Virus record (IMG/VR): IMGVR_UViG_3300042507_000302
Span: 1 to 23,620 of that record
From: a virus
Length of the DNA stretch: 23,620 nucleotides
Strand: one strand, 5' to 3'
Shown here: piece by piece, positions 1-6,488 of the stretch
How the letters are laid out: every line of letters begins with the position of its first letter
Numbering within the stretch: position 1 is the stretch's first letter
Translations under genes and position numbers: made by a program
Notes under the pieces: model-generated
What the model saw: only the letters and a program-made list of their open reading frames with translations
Told to the model about the DNA's origin: nothing
The model's database searches: none

Positions 1-193
1 TCTCCTCCGGAGTCATCTCTACGTAGTCGCAACAGATAGCGACTACATCAAGCTCCACGGCTGAGCCGGTAGAGTCTTCGTACTCCTCAAGGTATTCAAA
101 GATGACGCGCAGTCCATCGTAACTGAACTGGTCACGGCGACCATGAGAACGGAAGGCGTCACGGAAGTCTGAGAGGGTTACACGAGTGAACAT
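1..193 (-). CDS. Conserved small phage protein, 3' end cut by window edge
   Basis: Reads leftward from ATG at 193-191 and remains open to the window edge, giving at least 64 residues. It starts MFTRVTLSDFRDAFRSHGRR, and the visible part is acidic, with a stretch reading FEYLEEYEDSTG followed by VELDVVAICCDY. An SD (GGAG) lies about 8-9 nt upstream of the ATG. From memory, the pattern (a short start, then FSYDGL, an EYLEEYE run and an ELDV.A.CC core) is a family common in phages and plasmids with no assigned function. It is the most distal visible gene of the leftward set and follows the hairpin element at 207-272. Function unknown. Confidence 0.75.
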   Translation of the reverse strand, partial: MFTRVTLSDFRDAFRSHGRRDQFSYDGLRVIFEYLEEYEDSTGSAVELDVVAICCDYVEMTPEE

Positions 194-206
194 GATGAAA
201 GGCTCC

Positions 207-272
207 GGTTAAGTGCAAGGTGCACATTTTAGAGCACTATCGTCCGACAATGCTCTAAGTGTAAACCCTTAG
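207..272 (-). promoter_or_regulatory. Intergenic hairpin element, copy 1
   Basis: Lies between the stop of the GP88-like gene (273) and the SD of the gene at 193. Arms TTAGAGCA (229-236) and TGCTCTAA (251-258) form a perfect 8-bp stem with a 14-nt loop. On the plus strand it is flanked by GGTTAAGTGCAAGGTGCACA on the left and CTAAGTGTAAACCCTTAG (255-272) on the right. It aligns along its whole length with the element at 1262-1325. There is no U-run, so it is not a clear terminator. It could be a processing site, a translational control hairpin or an operator. Confidence 0.6.
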
Positions 273-923
273 TCAAGCTTTAGACAATTTGATTGTGATA
301 ATTTTCTTCATGCCCTTGCCATGTGCAGGATAGGCAATCACGGGTACAGACTTATCATAGCATGCTCTGCACCCATTACACTTACCGTCATTTTCATATG
401 CTCTGCACAATGTAGCCCCTTCAGGGACGACAGCAGCATCAGGGACGATGGTAGACCCGTGAAGGCCTGCATAGTAGTCTCCCATGATGCTGTCAGAGGA
501 GAAACGCACGGACACATTGTCTAGTGCTTTCATGCTGTCAATGATGGCCTTGAACTTAGCGAACTTAGCCATGCGGGTAGGTAGCCAATGCTTAACCCAT
601 GGAGTCCGAACCATAACAGCATGGATCTTCTCTGCCAATTCTAGACTATACATATCGCCAGAATCGAACCACCGAAAGTATCGGTCTGAGTCTAATTGCT
701 TGACCATATCGTCAACCCATGAGTCTCGTTTCCAATCCTTTTTGTTCTCAATACGTGGAGCCTTGACGTTAGGATAACGATAGTTCCCTGTGGTGGCATA
801 ACAACCCTTGCAGGCATCGACCAAGCCCCCATCGTCTGCAATGGACCCTGGACAGGTCTCAAGGGCTTGCAGGGACCATGAACGAATGCCGTCAAGTTTC
901 GAGGTAACAGAGATGCGGACCAT
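273..923 (-). CDS. Cysteine-rich GP88-like phage protein
   Basis: 216 residues from ATG at 923-921. An in-frame GTG at 932-930 is less likely because the GAGGAG SD overlaps it and sits 8 nt before the ATG. The protein has an N-terminal cysteine group (Cys24, Cys38, Cys41 in DACKGCYATTGNY), a central FRWFDSGDMYS stretch near residue 90, and a C-terminal group LCRAYENDGKCNGCRACYD, then a basic tail. These features resemble the phage family known as gene product 88. The function of that family is not established, but the clustered cysteines suggest a metal or iron-sulfur site. It belongs to the leftward set, and its upstream neighbour's stop codon overlaps its SD. Confidence 0.75.
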   Translation of the reverse strand: MVRISVTSKLDGIRSWSLQALETCPGSIADDGGLVDACKGCYATTGNYRYPNVKAPRIENKKDWKRDSWVDDMVKQLDSDRYFRWFDSGDMYSLELAEKIHAVMVRTPWVKHWLPTRMAKFAKFKAIIDSMKALDNVSVRFSSDSIMGDYYAGLHGSTIVPDAAVVPEGATLCRAYENDGKCNGCRACYDKSVPVIAYPAHGKGMKKIITIKLSKA

Positions 924-935
924 TGGAAACACTCC

Positions 936-1022
936 TCAGATGTAAGCAGCAATCAAGAGACCCAGGGCGACACCATAGGCCACGGCAAAAACACAATCAG
1001 CAAGGGTGAAGGCTTTGTTCAT
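936..1022 (-). CDS. 28-residue single-pass membrane peptide
   Basis: Too short for standard ORF cut-offs. It runs from ATG at 1022-1020 to TGA at 938-936 and reads MNKAFTLADCVFAVAYGVAL, then GLLIAAYI. A GAGGAG SD sits 7 nt upstream of the ATG, and the stop overlaps the GAGGAG of the next gene (the GP88-like one), so it fits the tight leftward operon exactly. Residues 9-28 form one hydrophobic helix long enough to cross a membrane, with a short polar N-terminus. Small membrane peptides are common among early phage genes, sometimes as inhibitors of host functions, but nothing here identifies the role. Confidence 0.7.
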   Translation of the reverse strand: MNKAFTLADCVFAVAYGVALGLLIAAYI

Positions 1023-1033
1023 GTTAGTTCTCC

Positions 1034-1240
1034 TCAGGCTGTCGCAAGCATACGCTCGCATGCGGCATCATAGATCATACGTCCGTTCTCGGTCAGGTTG
1101 TCAACGTCAAGCAACGGCGACGGCTTGAACTTACGGGACAACTTGCAGAGCCTAGCGTATTCCCGCGACCATTGGCCGCCGTGGCAGTGTGACAGGGCCA
1201 GATAGTAGGCTTCGGCGATGTCGAATCGGTCAAAATACAT
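1034..1240 (-). CDS. Small conserved phage protein (YFDIAEAYY type)
   Basis: 68 residues from ATG at 1240-1238, starting MYFDRFDIAEAYYLALSHCH and containing GGQWSREYARLCKL. A longer reading to 1291 exists, but the SD (GGAG, 8 nt before this ATG) supports the shorter start. The sequence GGAGAACTAACATG at this start is repeated exactly at the start of the 28-residue peptide (1022). The family, with its FDIAEAYY and GQWSR motifs and a NLTENG.MIYD end, is frequent in phages and conjugative elements from memory; its function is unknown. The stop TGA overlaps the SD of the next gene, so the two are likely translationally coupled. Confidence 0.8.
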   Translation of the reverse strand: MYFDRFDIAEAYYLALSHCHGGQWSREYARLCKLSRKFKPSPLLDVDNLTENGRMIYDAACERMLATA

Positions 1241-1261
1241 GTTAGTTCTCCAGTGTGTCAG

Positions 1262-1325
1262 GGTTGAGGGAAGGTGTACAGTGTAGGGCACCAGTGTCTG
1301 TAGTGCCCTAGGTGTAAACCCTCAC
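1262..1325 (-). promoter_or_regulatory. Intergenic hairpin element, copy 2
   Basis: Perfect 8-bp stem TAGGGCAC (1284-1291) and GTGCCCTA (1303-1310) with an 11-nt loop, flanked by GGTTGAGGGAAGGTGTACA on the left and CTAGGTGTAAACCCT on the right. It matches copy 1 (207-272) along its length, and the stem changes in a compensated way (AGAGCA/TGCTCT to AGGGCA/TGCCCT). The right end overlaps the stop codon of the 1322-1702 gene, and the left end lies just before the SD of the 1034-1240 gene, the same placement as copy 1. Confidence 0.6.
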
Positions 1326-1702
1326 CAAGCATGGATTGCCCGGATGATACCAAAGCGACCTTTAGGCGTGTCCTCGACAGTCATCCTCACATGATTCGCT
1401 GATGTCACGGGAGACTCATCAAGACGGTCGACGAAGGTGCTGTACTTGTAAGGATTGTAAGTGATCAGCACATCGTCATCGTTGATGATACGCGGACAAT
1501 CAATGTGACCGACAACCCCAGCGTGTACGTTCTTCCGCTTCTCTTTGATGACACGCTGACGACCAGCCTCAGAGACCTTGAACTGTACACCGTGGAGGAA
1601 CACCTCGTCAGTGTGCTTGATAACCCTTCCCTTGTTAGGCCCCTCAAGAGCCTTGACAGAGAAGGTCCGCTTGTGAAGATTGAAGTAGACAAAGACCTTC
1701 AT
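1322..1702 (-). CDS. Conserved phage protein of unknown function
   Basis: 126 residues starting MKVFVYFNLHKRTFSVKALE, with a clear AGGAG SD 6 nt before the ATG. The stretch SEAGRQRVIKEKRKNVHAGV around residues 44-63 is basic and appears strongly conserved in many phage genomes, from memory. I know no experimentally assigned role. The protein is soluble and basic with no membrane segment, so nucleic acid binding is possible but unproven. Its SD overlaps the stop of the upstream gene (1712-1900), and its own stop lies in the hairpin element at 1262-1325. Confidence 0.8.
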   Translation of the reverse strand: MKVFVYFNLHKRTFSVKALEGPNKGRVIKHTDEVFLHGVQFKVSEAGRQRVIKEKRKNVHAGVVGHIDCPRIINDDDVLITYNPYKYSTFVDRLDESPVTSANHVRMTVEDTPKGRFGIIRAIHAW

Positions 1703-1711
1703 GGTGACTCC

Positions 1712-1900
1712 TCAGTACAGTTCAGGACGCAACAGCAGTTCGTCTGCGATGTCAATCAACATAGTGTGACTGACAACACGCCCGGTAGCGATGGCAACCA
1801 GCATGGAGATGTTGTCAAAATTCCTGTCATGCGCCTGCATTTTAGCATTCTCAATCAGACGATCCTTGATGAGTGCTTGGATGATCTCTTGCATATTCAT
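1712..1900 (-). CDS. Small unknown protein, first gene of the leftward operon
   Basis: 62 residues, MNMQEIIQALIKDRLIENAK and on. The start is ATG at 1900-1898 with GGAGA about 9 nt upstream; a second in-frame ATG lies two codons in. It is a mostly helical, soluble, methionine-rich protein with no motif I recognise. It is the first gene after the leftward promoter (-10 at 1952-1957), with a roughly 45-nt leader, and its stop codon overlaps the SD of the next gene, so the two are likely translationally coupled. Confidence 0.65.
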   Translation of the reverse strand: MNMQEIIQALIKDRLIENAKMQAHDRNFDNISMLVAIATGRVVSHTMLIDIADELLLRPELY

Positions 1901-1951
1901 GGTCTGTTCTCCTGGTTGCGTTGTCGCTGCGTTGTTTGCTGCGATGAATGA

Positions 1952-1979
1952 ACTATAGCGTATCTTTTGAGCCTGTCAA
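1952..1979 (-). promoter_or_regulatory. Leftward sigma70-type promoter
   Basis: On the minus strand, TTGACA (plus 1974-1979) and TATAGT (plus 1952-1957) are separated by 16 nt. Transcription would begin near 1945 and read the whole leftward gene set. It matches the host housekeeping consensus closely, so it would be active on entry without a phage polymerase. Confidence 0.75.
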
Positions 1980-1989
1980 TAACTATTTT

Positions 1990-2006
1990 CTAGGGACAAA
2001 CCCTAG
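1990..2006. promoter_or_regulatory. Palindrome next to leftward promoter, candidate operator
   Basis: CTAGGGACAAACCCTAG is a 6-bp inverted repeat around 5 nt. It starts 11 nt upstream of the -35 box of the leftward promoter. Its right half (AAACCCT) and the start CTAGG resemble the right ends of the two hairpin elements at 255-272 and 1308-1325. It could bind a regulator; which one is unknown. Confidence 0.45.
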
Positions 2007-2044
2007 TATCACTGTTGTATTTTTACCACACTATCATGCTGCAT

Positions 2045-2060
2045 TGTTTCACGTGGAACA
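2045..2060. other. parS-like ParB-binding site
   Basis: TGTTTCACGTGGAACA reads TGTTCCACGTGAAACA on the other strand, which agrees with the bacterial chromosomal parS consensus TGTTNCACGTGAAACA. The core CACGTG is intact and only the two wobble positions of the 16-bp palindrome differ between arms. It lies in the noncoding control region about 90 bp upstream of the leftward promoter. No ParA or ParB gene is in the window, so binding would depend on the host ParB or a phage gene elsewhere. Confidence 0.65.
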
Positions 2061-2248
2061 CCAATGGCCTGGAGCTTGAGTGCACTATCAAGTACCTGTC
2101 AGGTATGCTCAGGTATGCTTCAGAGGCACCACCAATGCTCCACACTTCAGTGTCTCCCACGATCTAAAACGTCATTCCATAATGTAAAACGCATTACATT
2201 GGTGCATCATCATAGACTTATATAAGCATATAAGCATGTACTTATATA

Positions 2249-2294
2249 GATCGTCAGTGTACTGATGATGTGTATGCTGATCGTCAGTGTGCTG
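2249..2294. repeat. 16-bp direct repeat, 30-bp period
   Basis: GATCGTCAGTGTACTG (2249-2264) and GATCGTCAGTGTGCTG (2279-2294) differ by one base and start 30 bp apart, close to three helical turns. They follow directly on the AT-rich TATATAAG/CTTATATA inverted repeat. Candidate binding sites for a phage regulator or initiator. Confidence 0.7.
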
Positions 2295-2350
2295 TGAAGA
2301 CCCGGGGGAGGGGTCAGACTGCTGTAGTAATTGTTGATGGAGCCTCTAAC

Positions 2351-2388
2351 GCTTACAAAAAAGTAAATAGAGCTTACAAAAAAGTAAA
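2351..2388. repeat. Iteron-like 17-bp repeat, 21-bp period
   Basis: GCTTACAAAAAAGTAAA occurs at 2351-2367 and again, identically, at 2372-2388. The 21-bp period is two helical turns, so two bound proteins would face the same side. Each unit has the small inverted arms TTAC and GTAA around an A-tract. This is typical of operator or iteron arrays, though only two units are present. Confidence 0.7.
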
Positions 2389-2582
2389 ACTAGAAAGACC
2401 TAAATAAGAATAATTCTCATTTACGTTTCATGCAAAAGACTAGGGTAAGTACTTATCAGATCTAGAAAAAGTAAGGAACTAGGGAGTCCAATCCGTACAC
2501 CCTGGATGGGGGACTTTAAAGTTAGCCACTGTTGTAAATAAACAACAATGTACATCTACTAAAAATAAATATTAAAAAGCTA

Positions 2583-2611
2583 TTGACAAAATGACAGAAA
2601 TGTGCTATGAT
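2583..2611 (+). promoter_or_regulatory. Rightward sigma70-type promoter for the structural genes
   Basis: TTGACA (2583-2588), 17-nt spacer, TATGAT (2606-2611). The predicted start is near 2618, about 200 nt before the small terminase gene. The same -35 and -10 words with the same spacing recur at 9037-9065. Confidence 0.85.
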
Positions 2612-2617
2612 AAGTAT

Positions 2618-2825
2618 TCTTGTACGATGAATACAAGACAGGGGCCTCAATGAAACCGAACAGTGGGCGGCTGTTCAGACACATCAAGGTTCTAACAATG
2701 ATTGCATTTAAACATACTTAGGGTAGTTCATTAGGAACCCCCTGACGTAAATGCAGCATGTCAGAACTTTATAGTACTATACTTAAGCTACCGCTCACAA
2801 TACCGTCTCCTATAAGGATAAAGAC
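2618..2825 (+). ncRNA. Structured leader RNA of the rightward operon
   Basis: The leader has a 5' hairpin CTTGTA/TACAAG (2619-2624, 2632-2637), GAACAG/CTGTTC (2658-2663, 2671-2676), a GTTC/GAAC hairpin (2726-2738), and CTGAC/GTCAG (2742-2746, 2760-2764). The loop of the last hairpin contains TAAATGCA (2748-2755), which can pair with TGCATTTA at 2703-2710, giving a possible pseudoknot. No known riboswitch class was recognised. Confidence 0.4.
2650..2721 (+). CDS. Possible 23-residue leader peptide
   Basis: ATG at 2650 to TAG at 2719-2721 gives MKPNSGRLFRHIKVLTMIAF and KHT. The purine-rich AGGGG ends 5-6 nt before the ATG, but it is followed by pyrimidines and is not a strong SD. A ribosome near the end of this frame would cover TGCATTTA (2703-2710), one arm of the proposed pseudoknot, so translation could alter leader folding. 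The peptide resembles nothing I know and may be chance. Confidence 0.25.
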   Translation: MKPNSGRLFRHIKVLTMIAFKHT

Positions 2826-3221
2826 ATGACCAAGCCTTCAGGCAACCCTAAGGGAAGACCAAGTAAGTCTGACCTTGCAGCAATCAAAGAGAATAGACCT
2901 GTCGGTAGACCTAAGGGCACCAAGGCAATTATTGATGGGTATGTACAGCGTATGCTTGCATCACCTAAGAGTGCTAAGGTCTTAGAGGCTATCTTTGATG
3001 CAGCATTGGATCCAGAGAATAAAAATCAAGCAGCAGCCTGGAAGCTAGTTATTGACAGAGTTGCACCCATCAGTGCCTTTGATGTTACCAATAAGAGTGG
3101 AGGTGGTGTACCTCAGATCAGCATCAACATTAGTGGGCTTAACTCACCAACGGTAAACACTGAGCAAGTGTATGATGTCAGCGATGCTGAGTACACGGAG
3201 GTGATTGATGACGAGTCTTAA
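2826..3221 (+). CDS. Putative terminase small subunit
   Basis: 131 residues with an AAGGA SD 7 nt before the ATG. The N-terminus carries two AT-hook-like basic words, NPKGRPSK and RPVGRPKG (about residues 7-30), suited to DNA binding. A helical middle (VQRMLASPKSAKVLEAIFDA and on) ends near residue 85, followed by a low-complexity acidic tail. The gene lies directly before TerL and overlaps it by 14 nt, the usual place of the DNA-recognition subunit of the packaging motor. Sequence alone gives only the basic DNA-binding character; the small-terminase assignment rests mainly on position. Its length fits the family. Confidence 0.65.
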   Translation: MTKPSGNPKGRPSKSDLAAIKENRPVGRPKGTKAIIDGYVQRMLASPKSAKVLEAIFDAALDPENKNQAAAWKLVIDRVAPISAFDVTNKSGGGVPQISINISGLNSPTVNTEQVYDVSDAEYTEVIDDES

Positions 3222-4467
3222 CTTCCAACTACTTAAGTGGCAGCAGGATGTCTTCAAGAGCGATAAACGGTTCAAGGTTGTAGCTGCTGGTCGTCGATGT
3301 GGTAAGTCTAGGTTGTCGGCAGTAACGCTTCTCATAGAGGCTCTAAACTGTCCTGAAGGCAGTCATGTGATGTATGTGGCTCCTACGCTAGGACAAGCAC
3401 GAACGATTATCTGGGATCTTCTACATGAGCTTGGAAGACCTGTAATCAAGAGCAGTCACGTTAACAACCTTGAGATCAGTCTTATCAACGGTAGAAAGAT
3501 TCTGATCAGAGGCGCAGACAATCCTGACAGTCTTCGTGGTGTGAGTTTAACATACTTAGTGTTGGACGAATGCGCCTTCATTAAAGAAGATGTATGGCAG
3601 AAGATTCTTCGTGCTGCATTGTCCGACAAAAAAGGTAGAGCTTTATTCATCTCAACTCCTAGCGGTAGAAACTGGTTCTACGATGTTTATAAGCTAGGGT
3701 TGTCGGATGAAGATGAAGAGTGGAAGGCATGGCACTTCACCACCCAAGATAACGAAACAATCGATCCTAAAGAAATTGAAGCTGCTAAACGAACACTAAG
3801 TTCCTTTGCTTTTAAGCAAGAGTACTTGAGTAGCTTTGACAACGCAGGTGCTGATGTCTTTAAGCAAGAATGGTTCAAGACAGCACCAGAGCCGCAGTAT
3901 GGCTCTTATGTCGTTGCTATTGACTTAGCAGGCTTTGAGGACGTAGGGTCTACTGCTAGCGCAGCAAAGAAGAGATTAGATGAATCAGCTATTGCTATTG
4001 TCAAGGTAACTGACAATGGTGATTGGTGGGTTAAAGAGATCAGACATGGACGATGGGATATCAGAACCACTGCTGTGAACATCCTAAAGTCCATCAGGGA
4101 TCATCAACCCATTGGTGTTGGTATTGAGCGTGGTTCATTAAAGAATGCAGTGTTACCGTATCTAACGGATCTGATGCGTAAAAACAACATCTATTCGCAC
4201 ATCACTGATCTGACACACGGTAACAAGAAGAAGGCTGAAAGAGTTGTGTGGGGTCTTCAGGGAAGACTTGAGCATGGTCGTATCAGCTTTAACGAGGACG
4301 AGGATTGGGAAGAGTTTGTCGATCAGCTTATCATGTTCCCTACAGCAGGTGTGCATGACGACTTGGTTGATGCTTTGTCCTATGTAGATCAATTAGCTGT
4401 TACTCCTTATCTTCAAGATTATGAAGAAGAAGAGTACGAAGTTTTTGACAAAATAGCGGGGTATTGA
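3208..4467 (+). CDS. terL: Terminase large subunit (packaging ATPase and nuclease)
   Basis: 419 residues from ATG at 3208, chosen over the preceding in-frame TTG because GGAGG lies 6 nt upstream of the ATG. The ATPase has Walker A GRRCGKS (28-34), Walker B YLVLDE (116-121) with catalytic Glu121, and coupling motif STPSG (149-153). The C-terminal RNase H-like nuclease shows VVAIDLAG with Asp239, a middle acidic motif GIERGS, and HDDLVDA near residue 388. The protein drives ATP-dependent DNA packaging into the prohead through the portal and cuts the concatemer. All key motifs are intact and the length is normal. Confidence 0.95.
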   Translation: MTSLNFQLLKWQQDVFKSDKRFKVVAAGRRCGKSRLSAVTLLIEALNCPEGSHVMYVAPTLGQARTIIWDLLHELGRPVIKSSHVNNLEISLINGRKILIRGADNPDSLRGVSLTYLVLDECAFIKEDVWQKILRAALSDKKGRALFISTPSGRNWFYDVYKLGLSDEDEEWKAWHFTTQDNETIDPKEIEAAKRTLSSFAFKQEYLSSFDNAGADVFKQEWFKTAPEPQYGSYVVAIDLAGFEDVGSTASAAKKRLDESAIAIVKVTDNGDWWVKEIRHGRWDIRTTAVNILKSIRDHQPIGVGIERGSLKNAVLPYLTDLMRKNNIYSHITDLTHGNKKKAERVVWGLQGRLEHGRISFNEDEDWEEFVDQLIMFPTAGVHDDLVDALSYVDQLAVTPYLQDYEEEEYEVFDKIAGY

Positions 4468-6488
4468 TGGACGATTATAACGACAAACCGCCTGAGAGCC
4501 TCTTTGAGGAACCTTCAGAAGAGGAACGTGAGTTAACTTCCTGGGTTGTTGACCACTGTGATCGGTGGCGTGACCATAGAGATTCTAACTTCCAAGAACT
4601 GTGGGAAGAATACGAGCGTATCTTCCGTGGTATTTGGGATGCTGCGGACAAGACCAGAGACTCTGAGCGTAGTCGTATCATCAGTCCTGCCACGCAGCAG
4701 GCTGTGGAGACCCGACATGCTGAGATCATGGAAGCTATCTTTGGTAACGGAGAGTTCTTTGATATCTCTGATGACCTCAAAGACATCGATGGCAACCCTC
4801 TGGACATTGAAGCCATCCGTAAACAGCTTCATGAAGACTTCAAGAAAGACAAGATCAAGAAGTCTGTAGACCAGATTGAGTTGATGGCTGAGATCTACGG
4901 TACTGGCATCGGTGAAATCCTTGTCGGTACTGAGATGGAATACACTCCTGCTACGCAACCGATGCCGGGGGTGCAAGCAGCAGCCATTGGTGTGTCGGAG
5001 TCTGAGCGTGTTACGGTCAAGATCAAGCCTGTAAACCCTAAGAATTTCCTTATTGACCCTAACGCAGACAGCATTGATGATGCTTTGGGTGTCGCTATTG
5101 AGAAGTATGTCTCAATTCACAAAGTAGTTGAGAACATTGAGAAGGGTATTTACAAGAAAGCCAACATCGGACCAGTGTATTCTGACGATGACTTGGAGCC
5201 TACGCAGGAACTTCGTACCTATCACGACGATAAGGTTAAGCTACTGACGTACTACGGCTTAGTTCCCAAAGAGTATCTGTATCCTGAAGAAGACGAATAC
5301 GAAGAGTTGTTCCCTGAAGGCTCAGAAGCAGACGAGCATTGCAACTTAGTTGAGGCTATTGTTGTGATTGCTAACGATGGTATCCTTCTAAAGGCTGAGG
5401 AAAGCCCGTACATGATGAAGGATCGTCCTGTGGTGGCCTATCAGGATGATACGGTGCCTGGACGCTTCTGGGGTCGCGGTACTGTTGAGAAGGCCTACAA
5501 CATGCAGAAGGCCATTGACGGTCAACTGCGTGCTCATATGGACTCTCTGGCCCTTACAACGGCTCCTATGATCGCTATGGACGCTACGCGACTGCCGCGT
5601 GGTGCCAAGTTTGAGATCAAGCCCGGTAAGGCTATTCTGACTAACGGTGCTCCAAGTGAAATCCTGTACCCGTTTAAGTTTGGTCAGACGGACGGTAATG
5701 CGGTGGCGGCTGCTCAGAACTTTGAGAGAATGCTTCTACAAGCTACTGGCACCGTTGACAGTGCTGGCATGCCTAGTAACGTACCCCGTGATGCTTCTGC
5801 CGGTGGTATGTCGATGGCTATGGCAGGAATTATCAAGAAGTATAAGCGAACCTTGACTAATTTCCAAGAAGATTTCATGATTCCGTTCATTAACAAGGCT
5901 GTATTCAGGTACATGCAGTTTGATCCTGAACGTTATCCTTCTGTGGATATGACGTTTGTGCCTACGGCAACGCTTGGTATCCTTGCTCGTGAGTTTGAAC
6001 AGCAACAGATGATTGCTTTGTTGCAGACTTTGGGGCCTGATACGCCTGTTCTGCCTCTGATCCTCAAGGGTATCCTTGAAAACAGTAGTTTGAGCAACCG
6101 TGGTGACTTGATTGCTGCACTGCAACAGATGAGTCAGCCTGATCCTGCTGCCCAAGAGGCTGCTATGGCTCAGCAACAGGCTCAAATGCAGCTTCTGGCA
6201 GCTCAAGTACAGGAATTGCAGGCTAAGGCTGCTAGAGAGTCTGCTGAAGCTCAAAAGGCTACTGTGGAGGCTCAGATTGCACCTCAAGTTGCACAAGCAA
6301 AATACATCGCTGCACTGTCTAACAACCTGAATGAAGACAACGAAAGCAAGGATTTTGAACGTCGAGTCAAACTTGCTGATATTGCCTTGAGGGAAAAGGA
6401 CATTGACAGCAATGAACGTATTGCTTTAGCTCAAATGGAAACAAAGCGCAAGGAAACGGAACGCTTTAATACAGCATTGGGTGAATAA
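4467..6488 (+). CDS. Portal protein
   Basis: 673 residues. The ATG at 4467 overlaps the TerL stop (ATGA type); an in-frame TTG precedes it. Identified from size, position directly after TerL and features typical of podovirus portals: acidic N-terminus, a helical core with ATQQAVETRHAEIMEAIFG near residue 80, KPVNPKNFLIDPNA near 185-200, and the stretch AGMPSNVPRDASAGGMSMAM near 430-450. The last 120 residues are Ala/Gln-rich and probably coiled-coil, like the C-terminal barrel seen in long portals. It forms the dodecameric ring at one capsid vertex through which DNA enters and leaves. Confidence 0.85.
   Translation: MDDYNDKPPESLFEEPSEEERELTSWVVDHCDRWRDHRDSNFQELWEEYERIFRGIWDAADKTRDSERSRIISPATQQAVETRHAEIMEAIFGNGEFFDISDDLKDIDGNPLDIEAIRKQLHEDFKKDKIKKSVDQIELMAEIYGTGIGEILVGTEMEYTPATQPMPGVQAAAIGVSESERVTVKIKPVNPKNFLIDPNADSIDDALGVAIEKYVSIHKVVENIEKGIYKKANIGPVYSDDDLEPTQELRTYHDDKVKLLTYYGLVPKEYLYPEEDEYEELFPEGSEADEHCNLVEAIVVIANDGILLKAEESPYMMKDRPVVAYQDDTVPGRFWGRGTVEKAYNMQKAIDGQLRAHMDSLALTTAPMIAMDATRLPRGAKFEIKPGKAILTNGAPSEILYPFKFGQTDGNAVAAAQNFERMLLQATGTVDSAGMPSNVPRDASAGGMSMAMAGIIKKYKRTLTNFQEDFMIPFINKAVFRYMQFDPERYPSVDMTFVPTATLGILAREFEQQQMIALLQTLGPDTPVLPLILKGILENSSLSNRGDLIAALQQMSQPDPAAQEAAMAQQQAQMQLLAAQVQELQAKAARESAEAQKATVEAQIAPQVAQAKYIAALSNNLNEDNESKDFERRVKLADIALREKDIDSNERIALAQMETKRKETERFNTALGE

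Larger units (their letters stand above)
1901..2825. other. Divergent control region without genes
   Basis: About 925 bases with no convincing protein gene. From left to right it holds the leftward promoter and its palindrome, the parS-like site, a tandem 10-bp repeat TCAGGTATGC (2099-2118), the inverted repeat AATGTAA/TTACATT (2181-2200), ATAAGCAT twice (2222-2237) inside the arms TATATAAG/CTTATATA (2219-2248), a 16-bp repeat spaced 30 bp apart, a 17-bp repeat spaced 21 bp apart, the palindrome ACTTTAAAGT (2513-2522), TGTTGT/ACAACA (2530-2547), the rightward promoter, and a structured leader. The AT-rich repeats suggest regulator binding, a replication origin, or both. No tRNA was seen. Confidence 0.7.

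Noticed and set aside
207-272. Hairpin element as a sigma70 promoter (TTTACA on the minus strand)
   Set aside because: A GATAGT box at 18 nt exists in copy 1, but copy 2 has no matching -10, so the promoter reading is not conserved.
321-777. Plus-strand ORFs opposite the GP88-like gene
   Set aside because: No SD, no family features; the minus-strand frame has SD, operon context and conserved cysteines.
2216-2250. AT-rich TATATAAG region as a promoter
   Set aside because: No -35 box at usable distance on either strand; better explained as repeats or a melting region.
2299-2315. GACCC/GGGTC hairpin as a terminator
   Set aside because: Only 5 bp, no T-run on either strand and no gene ending nearby.
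3205-3207. TTG start for TerL, and likewise TTG 4464 for the portal
   Set aside because: The directly following ATG has better SD spacing (TerL) or the usual ATGA overlap (portal).
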